Assembly (NCBI RefSeq): GCF_030269665.1 | Contig: NZ_BSTS01000007.1 | Coordinates: forward strand, 124,001-188,000 | DNA: 64,000 nucleotides | Direction of reading: 5' to 3' | From: Actinomycetospora sp. NBRC 106375 | GTDB taxonomy: Bacteria; Actinomycetota; Actinomycetes; Mycobacteriales; Pseudonocardiaceae | Shown: positions 33,304-41,723 of the stretch, in pieces | How the letters are laid out: each line of letters begins with the position of its first letter | How positions within the stretch are numbered: the first letter of the stretch is position 1 | Made by a program: the position numbers and the translations under genes | Notes under the pieces: generated by a model | Databases searched by the model: none | The model's input: only the letters and a program-made list of their open reading frames with translations | Told to the model about the DNA's origin: nothing

Positions 33304-36300
33304 CTAGCCGCCGTCGACCGGGACCGACATCGTGGTGTTCGGCGCGGGTGACCACCCCGCGACACGCGTGGTCCCCCGCTCGAGACGGAAGGCGCCCGTG
33401 TCCGGGACGTACGGTCGCAGCCGGTAGACCGTGCCCGCCTCGGCCTCCGGGGCGTCGCGCAGGCGCGTGACCATGCCGGTCATGACGGAGTCCCGCGCGC
33501 TCTGGGCGAACAGGCCGCCGCGGCCGATCTGCCAGATGCCGTCGAGGGTGTAGGCGAGCTGCTGGTCGCCCCAGACGACCGCAAGGGTCGAGGGCTCGTT
33601 GATGCCGTCGGCCTGCACCGGCTTGCGCTGGCAGGGGAAGAGGAAGGCGTACTGCCAGCTGACCGCCGAGGCCTCGCCCGGCCGCGCGACGTCCTGCAGG
33701 GAGGTCCAGGGCGCGACCCCGGGGGCCGTGAAGGCGAGCCACCCGCCCGCCGCCGTCGACGTGTCCTCGGCGACGAGGCGCATCGCGGTGGCGCCCTCCG
33801 GCGGCCCGTTGCCGACCTCGAGGAGGAGCCCTCGCCAGGTCGGCGAGTCGACGGCGGACCCGTCCGGGTCGAGGCCGAGCACCCGGTTCGCCACGGGCAC
33901 GAGCCGGCCGCCCTCGGGACGGGCGTACTCGACCCGCAGCACGTTGCCCCCGCCGGTGCGTCCCGAGACCGACGTGGTCATCGCGGCGCCAGGTCGGTCG
34001 GGGATGGCGTACCACGGGGTGGCGAAGGTGCCGATCGATCCGTCGTTGCCGCCCGCGGCGCCCGATCCCGGGGCGGGAGGCGTGAAGCTGCCCCAGGTGA
34101 CCGCGCCGGAGGGCGGCGGGCTGGCCGGGAACCACCCGCCGGGAACGAAGCCGGAGCCGCCCGGCGGCGGGAACCCGGGGAGCGGGGCCATCGGCCGGGC
34201 GCTCGCGGGGTCGAGGACCTGCATCTGGGACGCGGCCACGCAGTCGCGGCCCAGCGGGTCACGGAGCGCGTCCGCCCACGGGGACCAGGTGTCGGCGGTC
34301 CGGGCGGTCGCCAGGACGAAGCTCCCGACGAGGTAGGTGGACGTGACGAGGAGGACCGACGCGGCGGCGACGGCGACCGCGACCACGCCGACCATCGGCC
34401 GCCACGTGCGCGCCCACCGGCGGGTTAGCAGGACCAGGGCGGCGGCCGCGACGATCCCGGCGAGGACCCACCACGCCGGCTGGTCGAGGGAGACGGAGGC
34501 GACCGTGGGGATCTCGCCGGGATCGGGCAGACCGAGCAGCCACGAGTACGGCCAGGAGTTGCGACCGTGCCCGGCGAGGGCCCCGACGACGGCGACCGCC
34601 AGGCCGGCAGCGGCGACGACCGACGTGCGGATGGGCGGGCGGGGCGAGCGGTCGGCGCTCACGAGGTCGTGCAGCAGGACGGGCGTCCCGACGAGCACGA
34701 GGGCGAGGACGGCGCCGCCGACCCCGGCGAGGGTGCCGAAGTGGTGGGTCCACTTGCTCGGCGTGAGCCAGAGCAGGGCGAGACCGAGCAGCAGTGTGGT
34801 GCCGGCGAGCCCGGTACGGGCCGGCAGCCGTCGGCCCCGGCCCCGCAGGAAGGCGGCGAGGAGTCCGAGGACGACCAGCGCGAGGAGCCCCAGGAGGACC
34901 GGGGCTCGCTTGGCGTAGGCGCCCATCGGCTCGTTCGAGAGCAGGAAGGTCCAGCGGACGATCTCGGTGTACCAGGTCTCCTGGGACTGCATGCCGAGGA
35001 AGATCTGCTGGGCCCGCAGGAAGTCGCGCAGGGACCCGTCGGCGAACGCCAGCACGCCGACGAGCGCTCCCGGTCCGGCGAGCCCGACCAGGTGGGCCAG
35101 CGCGCGTGACCGGGTCGCGCGGGCCCGCAGGCGGCGCCAGACCGCCGGGAGGCAGGCCAGGAGCGGAGCGAGGGCGACGAACCCCGTCGGCGCGGCGGTT
35201 GCGCCGAAGGCGGCGATCCCGACGGCCAGCGCGAGCAGGCTCCACCGGTCGCGCTCCAGCCCGACCGCCAGCGCGAGGAGGCTGCCCACCATGCTGGTCG
35301 CCACCACCGCCTCGGCGCGGACACCCACGTCGTAGGGCAGCCACCAGGCGAGGAACCCGACGGCCAGCGCGGCGTGCAGGGCGACCGCCCGGCCACGACC
35401 CGTGCCGGCGGGGAGAGCCCGGGCGACGTAGGCGCGCAGCAGCACCCAGGTGACCAGGCCCAGCACGAGAGACGGCACCCGCAGCAGCACGGGCGACACG
35501 CCGACCTCGGTCTGCCAGCCCGCGAGGACGTAGTAGATCCACGTGAAGGGTGTGAAGCCCTGGTTGTAGAGCTGGTAGTAGTTCGCGACGTAGCCGGTGA
35601 ACGGCACGTTGGCCGCCATCGCGGCGTAGTAGCCGTCGTCGTCGGTCATCGGGGCGAGAACGGTCCAGAGCGCCAGCAGCGCGGGCACCACCGCGTCCAC
35701 CGCCCGCGGGCGGGGAATGCGCGGTCGGCCCAGCTCCTGCCACCAGCCCAGCTCCCGCCACCGGCCCAGCTCCCGCCACCGGCGCCAGCCGCGCGCCCCT
35801 GCGCCCGCGGGCGGCGCGTGCACCGCCCGGTCCCGGCGATGGAGGGCGGCCACGCCCACCGCGACCGCGACCAGCAGCAGCACCGTCACCGCGATCTTGA
35901 CTGGGGTGGAGGAGGTCGCGAACTGGTCGTCGAGGGTCAGCCGGACGGCGAGACCGGCCCCGCCCGGCGCCGGTGGCACCGAGGTCACCAGCGCGTCGAC
36001 GTCGGGGAGGGCGTCGAGGCCCGCCGCCGCGACGACCTGCCCGTCCAGCGTCACGGTCGTCGACCGGAGGTCGCCGACGATCCCGATCGTGCACGGGCCG
36101 GCGGGGAGGGGTCGGTCCACGAGGGGCACGCCGCGGGAGACGACCGACAGCCGGCCGTCCCGGACCGCGGCGAGCAGGCCGGCCCCCGCCGCCGGGGAGA
36201 CCGGGGGCAGCGTCGCGAGCAGAAGGCCGTCGCCGGGTTCCCCGAGCGCCCGGCCCGTGTCCGCCGACGCGGCCGCGCGGGCCGCGCGGCAGTCGGCGCG

Positions 36301-36570
36301 GACGTCGAGGGTGAGCGGACGTTGCGTCGTGAGCTGCAGGGCCGTCGACCGCGGGACCCCGGGGTCGAGCGGCCAGGCGACTCCCGGTGTCGAGACGTCG
36401 ACCGGCAGCAGCGGCAGCAGCACCGCGCAGACCAGGGCGAGGAGTCCCGCCAGCGTGGGGAGGGTCGGCCAGGACGGCCGATGCCCCTCGGTCGAGCCAC
36501 CCCGCGGTGCCCCGACACGGTCGAGGTCGTCCTCGTCGGTCGGGGACGAGGATCGCGAGGTCGCGGTCAC
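33304..36570 (-). CDS. Arabinosyltransferase, EmbA/B/C family (copy 2)
   Basis: A 1,088-residue GT53 protein with the same layout as the copy at 22865: MTDDDGYYAAMAANVPFTGY at about residue 310, NYYQLYNQGFTPF, polytopic core and a C-terminal carbohydrate-binding domain. Start GTG 36570. The frame is open to 37248, but that part is the shadow of the opposite gene. A loop before the catalytic helix carries three copies of RWRELG encoded by 18-bp repeats. It probably builds arabinan together with copy 1. Confidence 0.92.
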   Translation of the reverse strand: MTATSRSSSPTDEDDLDRVGAPRGGSTEGHRPSWPTLPTLAGLLALVCAVLLPLLPVDVSTPGVAWPLDPGVPRSTALQLTTQRPLTLDVRADCRAARAAASADTGRALGEPGDGLLLATLPPVSPAAGAGLLAAVRDGRLSVVSRGVPLVDRPLPAGPCTIGIVGDLRSTTVTLDGQVVAAAGLDALPDVDALVTSVPPAPGGAGLAVRLTLDDQFATSSTPVKIAVTVLLLVAVAVGVAALHRRDRAVHAPPAGAGARGWRRWRELGRWRELGWWQELGRPRIPRPRAVDAVVPALLALWTVLAPMTDDDGYYAAMAANVPFTGYVANYYQLYNQGFTPFTWIYYVLAGWQTEVGVSPVLLRVPSLVLGLVTWVLLRAYVARALPAGTGRGRAVALHAALAVGFLAWWLPYDVGVRAEAVVATSMVGSLLALAVGLERDRWSLLALAVGIAAFGATAAPTGFVALAPLLACLPAVWRRLRARATRSRALAHLVGLAGPGALVGVLAFADGSLRDFLRAQQIFLGMQSQETWYTEIVRWTFLLSNEPMGAYAKRAPVLLGLLALVVLGLLAAFLRGRGRRLPARTGLAGTTLLLGLALLWLTPSKWTHHFGTLAGVGGAVLALVLVGTPVLLHDLVSADRSPRPPIRTSVVAAAGLAVAVVGALAGHGRNSWPYSWLLGLPDPGEIPTVASVSLDQPAWWVLAGIVAAAALVLLTRRWARTWRPMVGVVAVAVAAASVLLVTSTYLVGSFVLATARTADTWSPWADALRDPLGRDCVAASQMQVLDPASARPMAPLPGFPPPGGSGFVPGGWFPASPPPSGAVTWGSFTPPAPGSGAAGGNDGSIGTFATPWYAIPDRPGAAMTTSVSGRTGGGNVLRVEYARPEGGRLVPVANRVLGLDPDGSAVDSPTWRGLLLEVGNGPPEGATAMRLVAEDTSTAAGGWLAFTAPGVAPWTSLQDVARPGEASAVSWQYAFLFPCQRKPVQADGINEPSTLAVVWGDQQLAYTLDGIWQIGRGGLFAQSARDSVMTGMVTRLRDAPEAEAGTVYRLRPYVPDTGAFRLERGTTRVAGWSPAPNTTMSVPVDGG
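35729..35782. repeat. Three in-frame 18-bp tandem repeats within the second emb gene
   Basis: Units of the form CCCAGCTCCYGCCACCRG occur at 35729-35746, 35747-35764 and 35765-35782. The second and third are identical. Because the unit is a multiple of three, the gene stays open and encodes RWRELG-RWRELG-WWQELG on the minus strand, in a loop between two predicted membrane helices. Slippage could vary the copy number between strains. Confidence 0.85.
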
Positions 36571-36709
36571 CGAGCGCGCTCCGGGGTCCGGCGGTGGATG
36601 ACGCACCGTAGCAACGCCACCGCGCCGTCGGCCGATGTGGCCCCGCCGCGGCCGTGCACGCGATCCCCGGGTGGGGGTTGCCCACGCCGAGCGCGACGCC
36701 GCCCGACGG

Positions 36710-36773
36710 CACGTCGGACGTGTCGTCCCCTCTACAGTGGCCGCTCTACAGTGGCCGCGCGGGACCGTCCCGC
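36710..36773. promoter_or_regulatory. Dense regulatory cluster: two palindromes and a 14-bp tandem repeat
   Basis: The 252-bp gap between the divergent emb gene (from 36570) and the GT4 gene holds several elements. CACGTC-G-GACGTG lies at 36710-36722. Two exact copies of TCTACAGTGGCCGC lie at 36731-36744 and 36745-36758. GCGGGAC-C-GTCCCGC lies at 36759-36773. Each 14-bp unit contains TACAGT, which fits the TAnnnT -10 pattern, so tandem promoters flanked by operators are possible. Confidence 0.55.
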
Positions 36774-36822
36774 ATCCCCGACCCGACGCGGCGGGGCCGA
36801 CGCGGAGGACGCGGAACAGGCG

Positions 36823-37965
36823 TTGGACGAGCACCCGGACCACGACCTCTGCCTCGTCCTGACCTACTACAGCCCGTACGTCTCCGGACTGACCAACGTC
36901 GCCCGCGACCTGGCTGAGGGGCTCGCCGCTCGCGGGTGGCGGGTGTGCGTCGTCGCCTCCAAGCACGACCCCGCGCTGCCCACCCACGAGGTGGTCAACG
37001 GGGTGCAGGTGGTCCGTGCGCCCGTCCTCGCGAAGGTGGGCAAGGGCACGATCGGTCTCAACCTCACCCGCCTCGCGCTGCGGGAGATGGCGCGCTCGAG
37101 GGTGGCGAACCTGCACCTCCCGCTGGTGGAGGCCGGGCTGCTCGCGCGCCTGTCCCCAGTGCCGGTGGTGTCGACCTACCACTGCGACGTGTCGCTGCCC
37201 ACGGGCGACGGCCCGCTGACCCGTCGCCTGGTCAACGCCGCGCAGCACCGGGCGATCGACCTGTCCAGCCGCGTGGCGCTGCGCCGGTCGGCCTCAGTGG
37301 TCGTCTCCAGCGAGGACTACGCGCGGCACAGCCGACTGTGGCCGGCGATCCGTGGCGGCATGGTGGCGGTCCCCCCGCCCTGCCCGCCCCGCCGCGCGGG
37401 CCGGCCGTCGTTCCGGCGCACCGGCGGGTTCCACGTCGGCTTCCTCGGACGCATCGTGGAGGAGAAAGGCGTCGAGCACCTGGTCGACGCGTTCCTCGCC
37501 CTCGACGACCCGGACGCCCGCCTGCTCGTCGGGGGCGACTACGTCGACGTCGCCGGGGGCAGCGTCGTGGAGCGGGTGCGTCGCCACATCGGCGACGACC
37601 CGCGCGTCGAGATGCTCGGTTTCGTGCCCGAGGAGGACCTTGACGACTTCTACGCCTCGCTCGACGTGTTCGCCCTGCCCTCGGTGAATGCCTTCGAGGC
37701 CTTCGGGATCGTGCAGGTGGTCGCGATGATGGCGGGCGTCCCGGCCGTGGTCAGCGACTTGCCAGGGGTGCGGACCGTCGTCCACAACACCGGCTTCGGC
37801 GCGGTCGTGTCGCCGCGCGACGTGCCGGGGCTGACGTCGGCGCTGGCGCGCCTGCGCGACGACCCGCCCGATGTCGCGGAGGGCGCCGCGTCCGCGGCGT
37901 CGCTCTACAGCGTCGACGCTGTGCTCGACGCCTACGAGGCGGTTCTCGCCAAGACCGGCCAGTGA
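36823..37965 (+). CDS. Glycosyltransferase family 4 protein
   Basis: A 380-residue GT-B enzyme. The N-terminal domain starts DLCLVLTYYSPYVSGLTNVA, with the Gly loop used by GT4 enzymes. The C-terminal domain has FHVGFLGRIVEEKGVEHLVD and the EX7E-like SVNAFEAFGIVQVVAMMAG. It transfers a sugar from a nucleotide donor on the cytoplasmic side; donor and acceptor are unknown. I placed the start at TTG 36823. GTG 36751, inside the tandem repeat, is an alternative that would add 24 residues. The methyltransferase at 37989 follows closely. Confidence 0.82.
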   Translation: MDEHPDHDLCLVLTYYSPYVSGLTNVARDLAEGLAARGWRVCVVASKHDPALPTHEVVNGVQVVRAPVLAKVGKGTIGLNLTRLALREMARSRVANLHLPLVEAGLLARLSPVPVVSTYHCDVSLPTGDGPLTRRLVNAAQHRAIDLSSRVALRRSASVVVSSEDYARHSRLWPAIRGGMVAVPPPCPPRRAGRPSFRRTGGFHVGFLGRIVEEKGVEHLVDAFLALDDPDARLLVGGDYVDVAGGSVVERVRRHIGDDPRVEMLGFVPEEDLDDFYASLDVFALPSVNAFEAFGIVQVVAMMAGVPAVVSDLPGVRTVVHNTGFGAVVSPRDVPGLTSALARLRDDPPDVAEGAASAASLYSVDAVLDAYEAVLAKTGQ

Positions 37966-37988
37966 GCCCGGCACACGGAGGAGGAAAC

Positions 37989-38708
37989 GTGGGCATCGAC
38001 GAGGTCTCCCGGACCTGGACGCGGTTGGGTCGGGAGGATCCCATGTGGGCGGTGCTGACCGAGCGCGACAAGGCAGGGGGCGGCTGGACGCCCGAGGCCT
38101 TCCTGGCGACCGGCAGGTCCGAGATCGAGGCGCTGCTCGCCCGCCTCGGGCAGCTCGGCCTCGACCTGGAGCGCGGCCGTGCGGTGGACTTCGGCTGTGG
38201 CGCCGGGCGCCTGACGCACGGACTGTGCCGAGCGGGCTTCGCCGACGTCGTTGGCCTCGACATCTCGCCGACGATGCTGGAGAAGGCCCGGGAGATCGTC
38301 GACGACCCCGCCGCCCGGTTCCAGCTGGCCGAGGGCCCCGAGCTCGACGGCGTCGCCGCGGGGAGCGCCGACCTCGTCTACACGAACCGCGTGCTCCAGC
38401 ACATGCCCGCCGATCTCGCGCACCGCTATGTCCGGCGGTTCTTCGCCCTCGCGAAGCCGAGCGCCCTTGTCGTCTTCCAGCTGCCCACCGCCCCGGCGGC
38501 AAACCTCGCCGGCACCGTCCTGCGCCTGCTGCCCGCCGCGCTGGCGCGACGTCTGCGCCGCGGCATGGAGATGCACGGCACCCCGGAAGAGGAGGTGCGC
38601 GCCCTCGTCGCGGCGAGCGGGGGCGAGGTGCTCGCCGCCGATCCCGACACGAGCGCAGGCCCCCGGTGGGCGAGCCGGCTCTACGTCGCCCGCGCGGCGG
38701 CCGGCTGA
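37989..38708 (+). CDS. Class I SAM-dependent methyltransferase
   Basis: A 239-residue methyltransferase. Motif I is RAVDFGCGAGRLTHGLCRAG, then VVGLDISPTMLEKAREIV, and VYTNRVLQHMP at motif IV. The EVSRTWTRLGREDPMWAVLT opening is shared with methyltransferases next to glycosyltransferases. GTG 37989 has GGAGGAGG 5 nt upstream, clearly better than the earlier ATG/GTG options. It follows the GT4 gene by 23 nt and precedes a membrane protein by 21 nt. It is the fourth methyltransferase of the locus. Confidence 0.82.
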   Translation: MGIDEVSRTWTRLGREDPMWAVLTERDKAGGGWTPEAFLATGRSEIEALLARLGQLGLDLERGRAVDFGCGAGRLTHGLCRAGFADVVGLDISPTMLEKAREIVDDPAARFQLAEGPELDGVAAGSADLVYTNRVLQHMPADLAHRYVRRFFALAKPSALVVFQLPTAPAANLAGTVLRLLPAALARRLRRGMEMHGTPEEEVRALVAASGGEVLAADPDTSAGPRWASRLYVARAAAG

Positions 38709-38729
38709 GGACGGCGGGAGGACGGGCCC

Positions 38730-40184
38730 ATGACGGCGACCGCGGGAGCGGACCAGCGGACGGGCCGCGCGGCTCCCTCGGCGGACTCCGCGGCGGCCCG
38801 GGGATGGACCGGCGCCGACACCGCGTTGGCCGTGGCGTTGTTCCTCGGGGCCGCGATCTGGTTCCACTGGCTCGCGGCGGGCGCCTCGACCCAAGGCGTC
38901 CTGACCGGCGAGGAGGCGTCGATCACGCATCGGGACACCCTCGCCCTGCGGCTGGGGTGGCAGCCCTCGGTCTGGAGCACGAACGTCGGGGCGCAGCTCT
39001 ACTACTGGGCGGCCGGTCACCTGAGCAGCGACTACGGCCTCTTCTACGCACGGCCGTGGAAGGCGCTCGGCACCGCGCTGCTGGCGCCGCTCGTGTTCGG
39101 CACCGCGCGGAGGCGCCTCGCGTGCCGCCGGGGCCCCGCCGCCCTGGCGGCCGTGCTCACGGTCGCGTTGCCCGGTGTCTCCATGCTCGCCTGGGTGGCT
39201 ATCGAGACGCCGCTCGACGTCGTCGTCGGTCTCGCGGCGCTGCTGGTCGTGACCTCCTCCCGGCGGGGCTGGTGGGCCGGCCCGACGATCGCCGGCCTCG
39301 CGGTCTCCACCTACACCGCCGGCCTGGCGGGCGCCGCCGCCGTGGTCCTCGTCGCCCTCTCCCGCATCCGCGGGTGGCGGGACGCGGTGGCCGTCGCGGC
39401 GGGCGTGGCGGGGGGCCTCGCCATCGTCCTCGCGCCGCTGGCGTGGTGGAGCAACGGCGGGATCGTCGTGACCGGTGGGGGCCGCGCGGGCGCCGACCCG
39501 GCGCAGGCGGGGGCGCACCTTGCGGAGATGCTCGGCTACGCCGTCCGATCCGGGGCGTCCTACTACTACTTCTCCGACCTCCCCGCGCTCGGCGGGCCCG
39601 TGATCGCCGTGGTCCTCCTCGCCGGCGCGGCCGTGGCCACGTGGTCCCGCCCGGCGCTGGTGTGGCCCTGGGCCGCTGCCCTCGGCGCCTCGCTGGTGCT
39701 CTACGCGGTCTCCAGCGGTGTCCCCGGCACCCGGCGCCTCGTCCTCGCCGTGGTGGTGCTAGCCCTGCTGGCCGGCGTCGGGCTGGACGTCGTGCTCGCC
39801 GGGCGCCTCCCCGCCCTCGTCGCGGCCGTCGTCACCGTGGTGGCCGCCGTCGCCGTGGTCGCTCCGCTGGTCGGACCGACGACGACCTGGCGGGCCCAGG
39901 TGGCCTCCGGCGAGCGACCACTGCCGATCGACTGGCCGTTCCCGCTCGACCCCGGCGGGGACCAGACGTCGACCCTGGCCCGCCTCGCCGAGGACCTGCG
40001 CGCCGGACGCCTGACCGTCGACCAGGTCGGCGACGGCTGGGGTGGCACGCGCACCCTCGCGATGCTCTACATGCTCGACGAGCGCAACGGGCGGACGCCG
40101 CCGCTCACGCCCGCTGACGTCCTCGCCTACTACCGCGTCTCGGAGGACTGCCCGCCGCTTGACGGCACCGCCTGCTCCCGGTGA
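38730..40184 (+). CDS. Polytopic membrane protein, possible GT-C glycosyltransferase
   Basis: A 484-residue protein with about ten hydrophobic helices (TALAVALFLGAAIWFHWLAA, ALAAVLTVALPGVSMLAWVA and later segments) and a soluble C-terminus of about 90 residues. Loop residues GVLTGEEASITHRD after the first helix place acidic residues where GT39/GT-C enzymes keep their catalytic Asp/Glu. That is suggestive only. ATG 38730 has a purine-rich GGCGGGAGGA upstream. It is followed by a second membrane protein. Confidence 0.65.
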   Translation: MTATAGADQRTGRAAPSADSAAARGWTGADTALAVALFLGAAIWFHWLAAGASTQGVLTGEEASITHRDTLALRLGWQPSVWSTNVGAQLYYWAAGHLSSDYGLFYARPWKALGTALLAPLVFGTARRRLACRRGPAALAAVLTVALPGVSMLAWVAIETPLDVVVGLAALLVVTSSRRGWWAGPTIAGLAVSTYTAGLAGAAAVVLVALSRIRGWRDAVAVAAGVAGGLAIVLAPLAWWSNGGIVVTGGGRAGADPAQAGAHLAEMLGYAVRSGASYYYFSDLPALGGPVIAVVLLAGAAVATWSRPALVWPWAAALGASLVLYAVSSGVPGTRRLVLAVVVLALLAGVGLDVVLAGRLPALVAAVVTVVAAVAVVAPLVGPTTTWRAQVASGERPLPIDWPFPLDPGGDQTSTLARLAEDLRAGRLTVDQVGDGWGGTRTLAMLYMLDERNGRTPPLTPADVLAYYRVSEDCPPLDGTACSR

Positions 40185-40229
40185 CCGTTGCGGGGACCCC
40201 CGGCGCTCCGCCGGCCGACCTCCGGGACC

Positions 40230-41717
40230 ATGGACCCCGTGAGCGCAGTCGAGGAGCTGGCCGTCGACCGGACGCCCCCGGTCGACGGAGATCGGCGCGG
40301 CGCCCGGCTCGCCCGGCGGTGGCTGGTCTTCGGATGGCCGGCCGCCTGGGGCGCAGCTCTCGGCGCCGCCCTGTTCCTGGTGGCGCGCGACGCGATGCCC
40401 GACGACGGCCTGATCAGCCTCTCCTTCGCGCGCAACCTGGCCGAGCACGGGCAGTGGGCGATCACGACGGGCATCGAGACGAACACGGCGACCTCGCCGC
40501 TGAACGTCTGGATGCTCGCGGCGCTGCACATCGCCACCGGGTACCGGGCCGTCGTCGCGGCCGCCGTGCTCCTGTGCGTGAGCCTCGCGCTCGTCGGCCT
40601 GGGGCTGCGGCGGCTCGGGGGCGCGCCGGCGGCCGTGCTCGGCCCGGCGCTCCTCGCGACCTCCCCGGTGTTCACCTCCTCCCTCGGGCTGGAGACCTAC
40701 CTCGCCGCCGCGGTCCTGGTGTGGCTGCTGGTCCAGGCGGCCGAGGGCCGCTGGAGCACCGCCGGGGTGCTGGTCGGCGCGTCGTACCTGGCCCGGCCCG
40801 ACCTGGTGATCCCCGCGGTCGTCGTCGTGCTCGTCCTCGCCGTGACGTCCCGCCGTCGCCTGCTCCTCGCCCTGCCCCTCGGCGCGGCCGTCGTGGCCCC
40901 CTGGGTCCTGTTCTCGTGGGTCCACTTCGGATCCGCCTGGTCCAACAGCGTGGCGGTCAAGTGGGCCAACGGGTCGTGGGGAGGCGAGACGCTCACCGTC
41001 CCGGGCTACTGGTGGGGGACGTTCCCGGGGCCCGCGCTGACGATTGCGGCGACGCTCGTGGCCGGCGGCGTCGCCGTGGCCGTCGCCGCGTGGCGACGGC
41101 AGTGGGACGCCGCGGCGATCGGGCTCGGCGGCGCCGCGCATCTCGGCGCGCTGGCCTGCACCGAGACCCCACCCATCGAGTACTACCTCGGCCCCTCGAT
41201 CGCCGGACTCGCGACGGCGCTCCTCCTGGTGACGGCCCGTGGTCCACGGTGGGCGCTCGCGGTCCCGACGGGCATCCTCGCCGGTTGCGTCGTCCTGTCC
41301 GTCGCGCACGGCCCGCTGTGGGCGGAGGGCCTCGCCCCGATGCGGCAGAACATCGCCACGGTCGCGGAGTACCGGGCGATCATCGCGGAGCTCCCGACGG
41401 ACGGCGTCGTGATGGGAGGCGAGATCGGCTCCTACGCCTTCTACTGCCAGGACCGCGTGCCGGAGTGTCACGTCGTCGACCCCGTGCTCTCCGACCCGGG
41501 CCGTGTGGACGGGCTGGTGTCCCGGTGGCGCCGGTTCCATCCCGGGTGGGAGGTGAACTACCGGTACTACCGCGTCCCGCCCCCAGTGCCGGTGCGCTAC
41601 CGCGTGGATCTCGGCGATCCCGACCACCAGCCCGGAGACTGGCCGATCACCCGCGCCCCCGGCGTGCACCAGTGGGGGCGACTCTCGCCCGAGCCCGACC
41701 CGATGGTGCCGAGGTGA
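40230..41717 (+). CDS. Polytopic membrane protein, possible GT-C glycosyltransferase
   Basis: A 495-residue membrane protein with the first helix at about residue 35, then DAMPDDGLISLSFARNLAEH, an Asp-rich loop like the catalytic loop of GT-C glycosyltransferases, and GIETNTATSPLNVWMLAAL. About ten helices follow, then a ~100-residue soluble end. The same DD-then-R pattern occurs in arabinofuranosyl- and mannosyltransferases. ATG 40230 or GTG 40239 could be the start. It ends 6 bp from the convergent GlfT2-like gene. Confidence 0.68.
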   Translation: MDPVSAVEELAVDRTPPVDGDRRGARLARRWLVFGWPAAWGAALGAALFLVARDAMPDDGLISLSFARNLAEHGQWAITTGIETNTATSPLNVWMLAALHIATGYRAVVAAAVLLCVSLALVGLGLRRLGGAPAAVLGPALLATSPVFTSSLGLETYLAAAVLVWLLVQAAEGRWSTAGVLVGASYLARPDLVIPAVVVVLVLAVTSRRRLLLALPLGAAVVAPWVLFSWVHFGSAWSNSVAVKWANGSWGGETLTVPGYWWGTFPGPALTIAATLVAGGVAVAVAAWRRQWDAAAIGLGGAAHLGALACTETPPIEYYLGPSIAGLATALLLVTARGPRWALAVPTGILAGCVVLSVAHGPLWAEGLAPMRQNIATVAEYRAIIAELPTDGVVMGGEIGSYAFYCQDRVPECHVVDPVLSDPGRVDGLVSRWRRFHPGWEVNYRYYRVPPPVPVRYRVDLGDPDHQPGDWPITRAPGVHQWGRLSPEPDPMVPR

Positions 41718-41723
41718 CCGCGC

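Noticed and set aside
37294-38502. Minus-strand frame opposite the GT4 and methyltransferase genes
   Set aside because: Antisense composition; both plus-strand genes have clear family motifs and ribosome sites.
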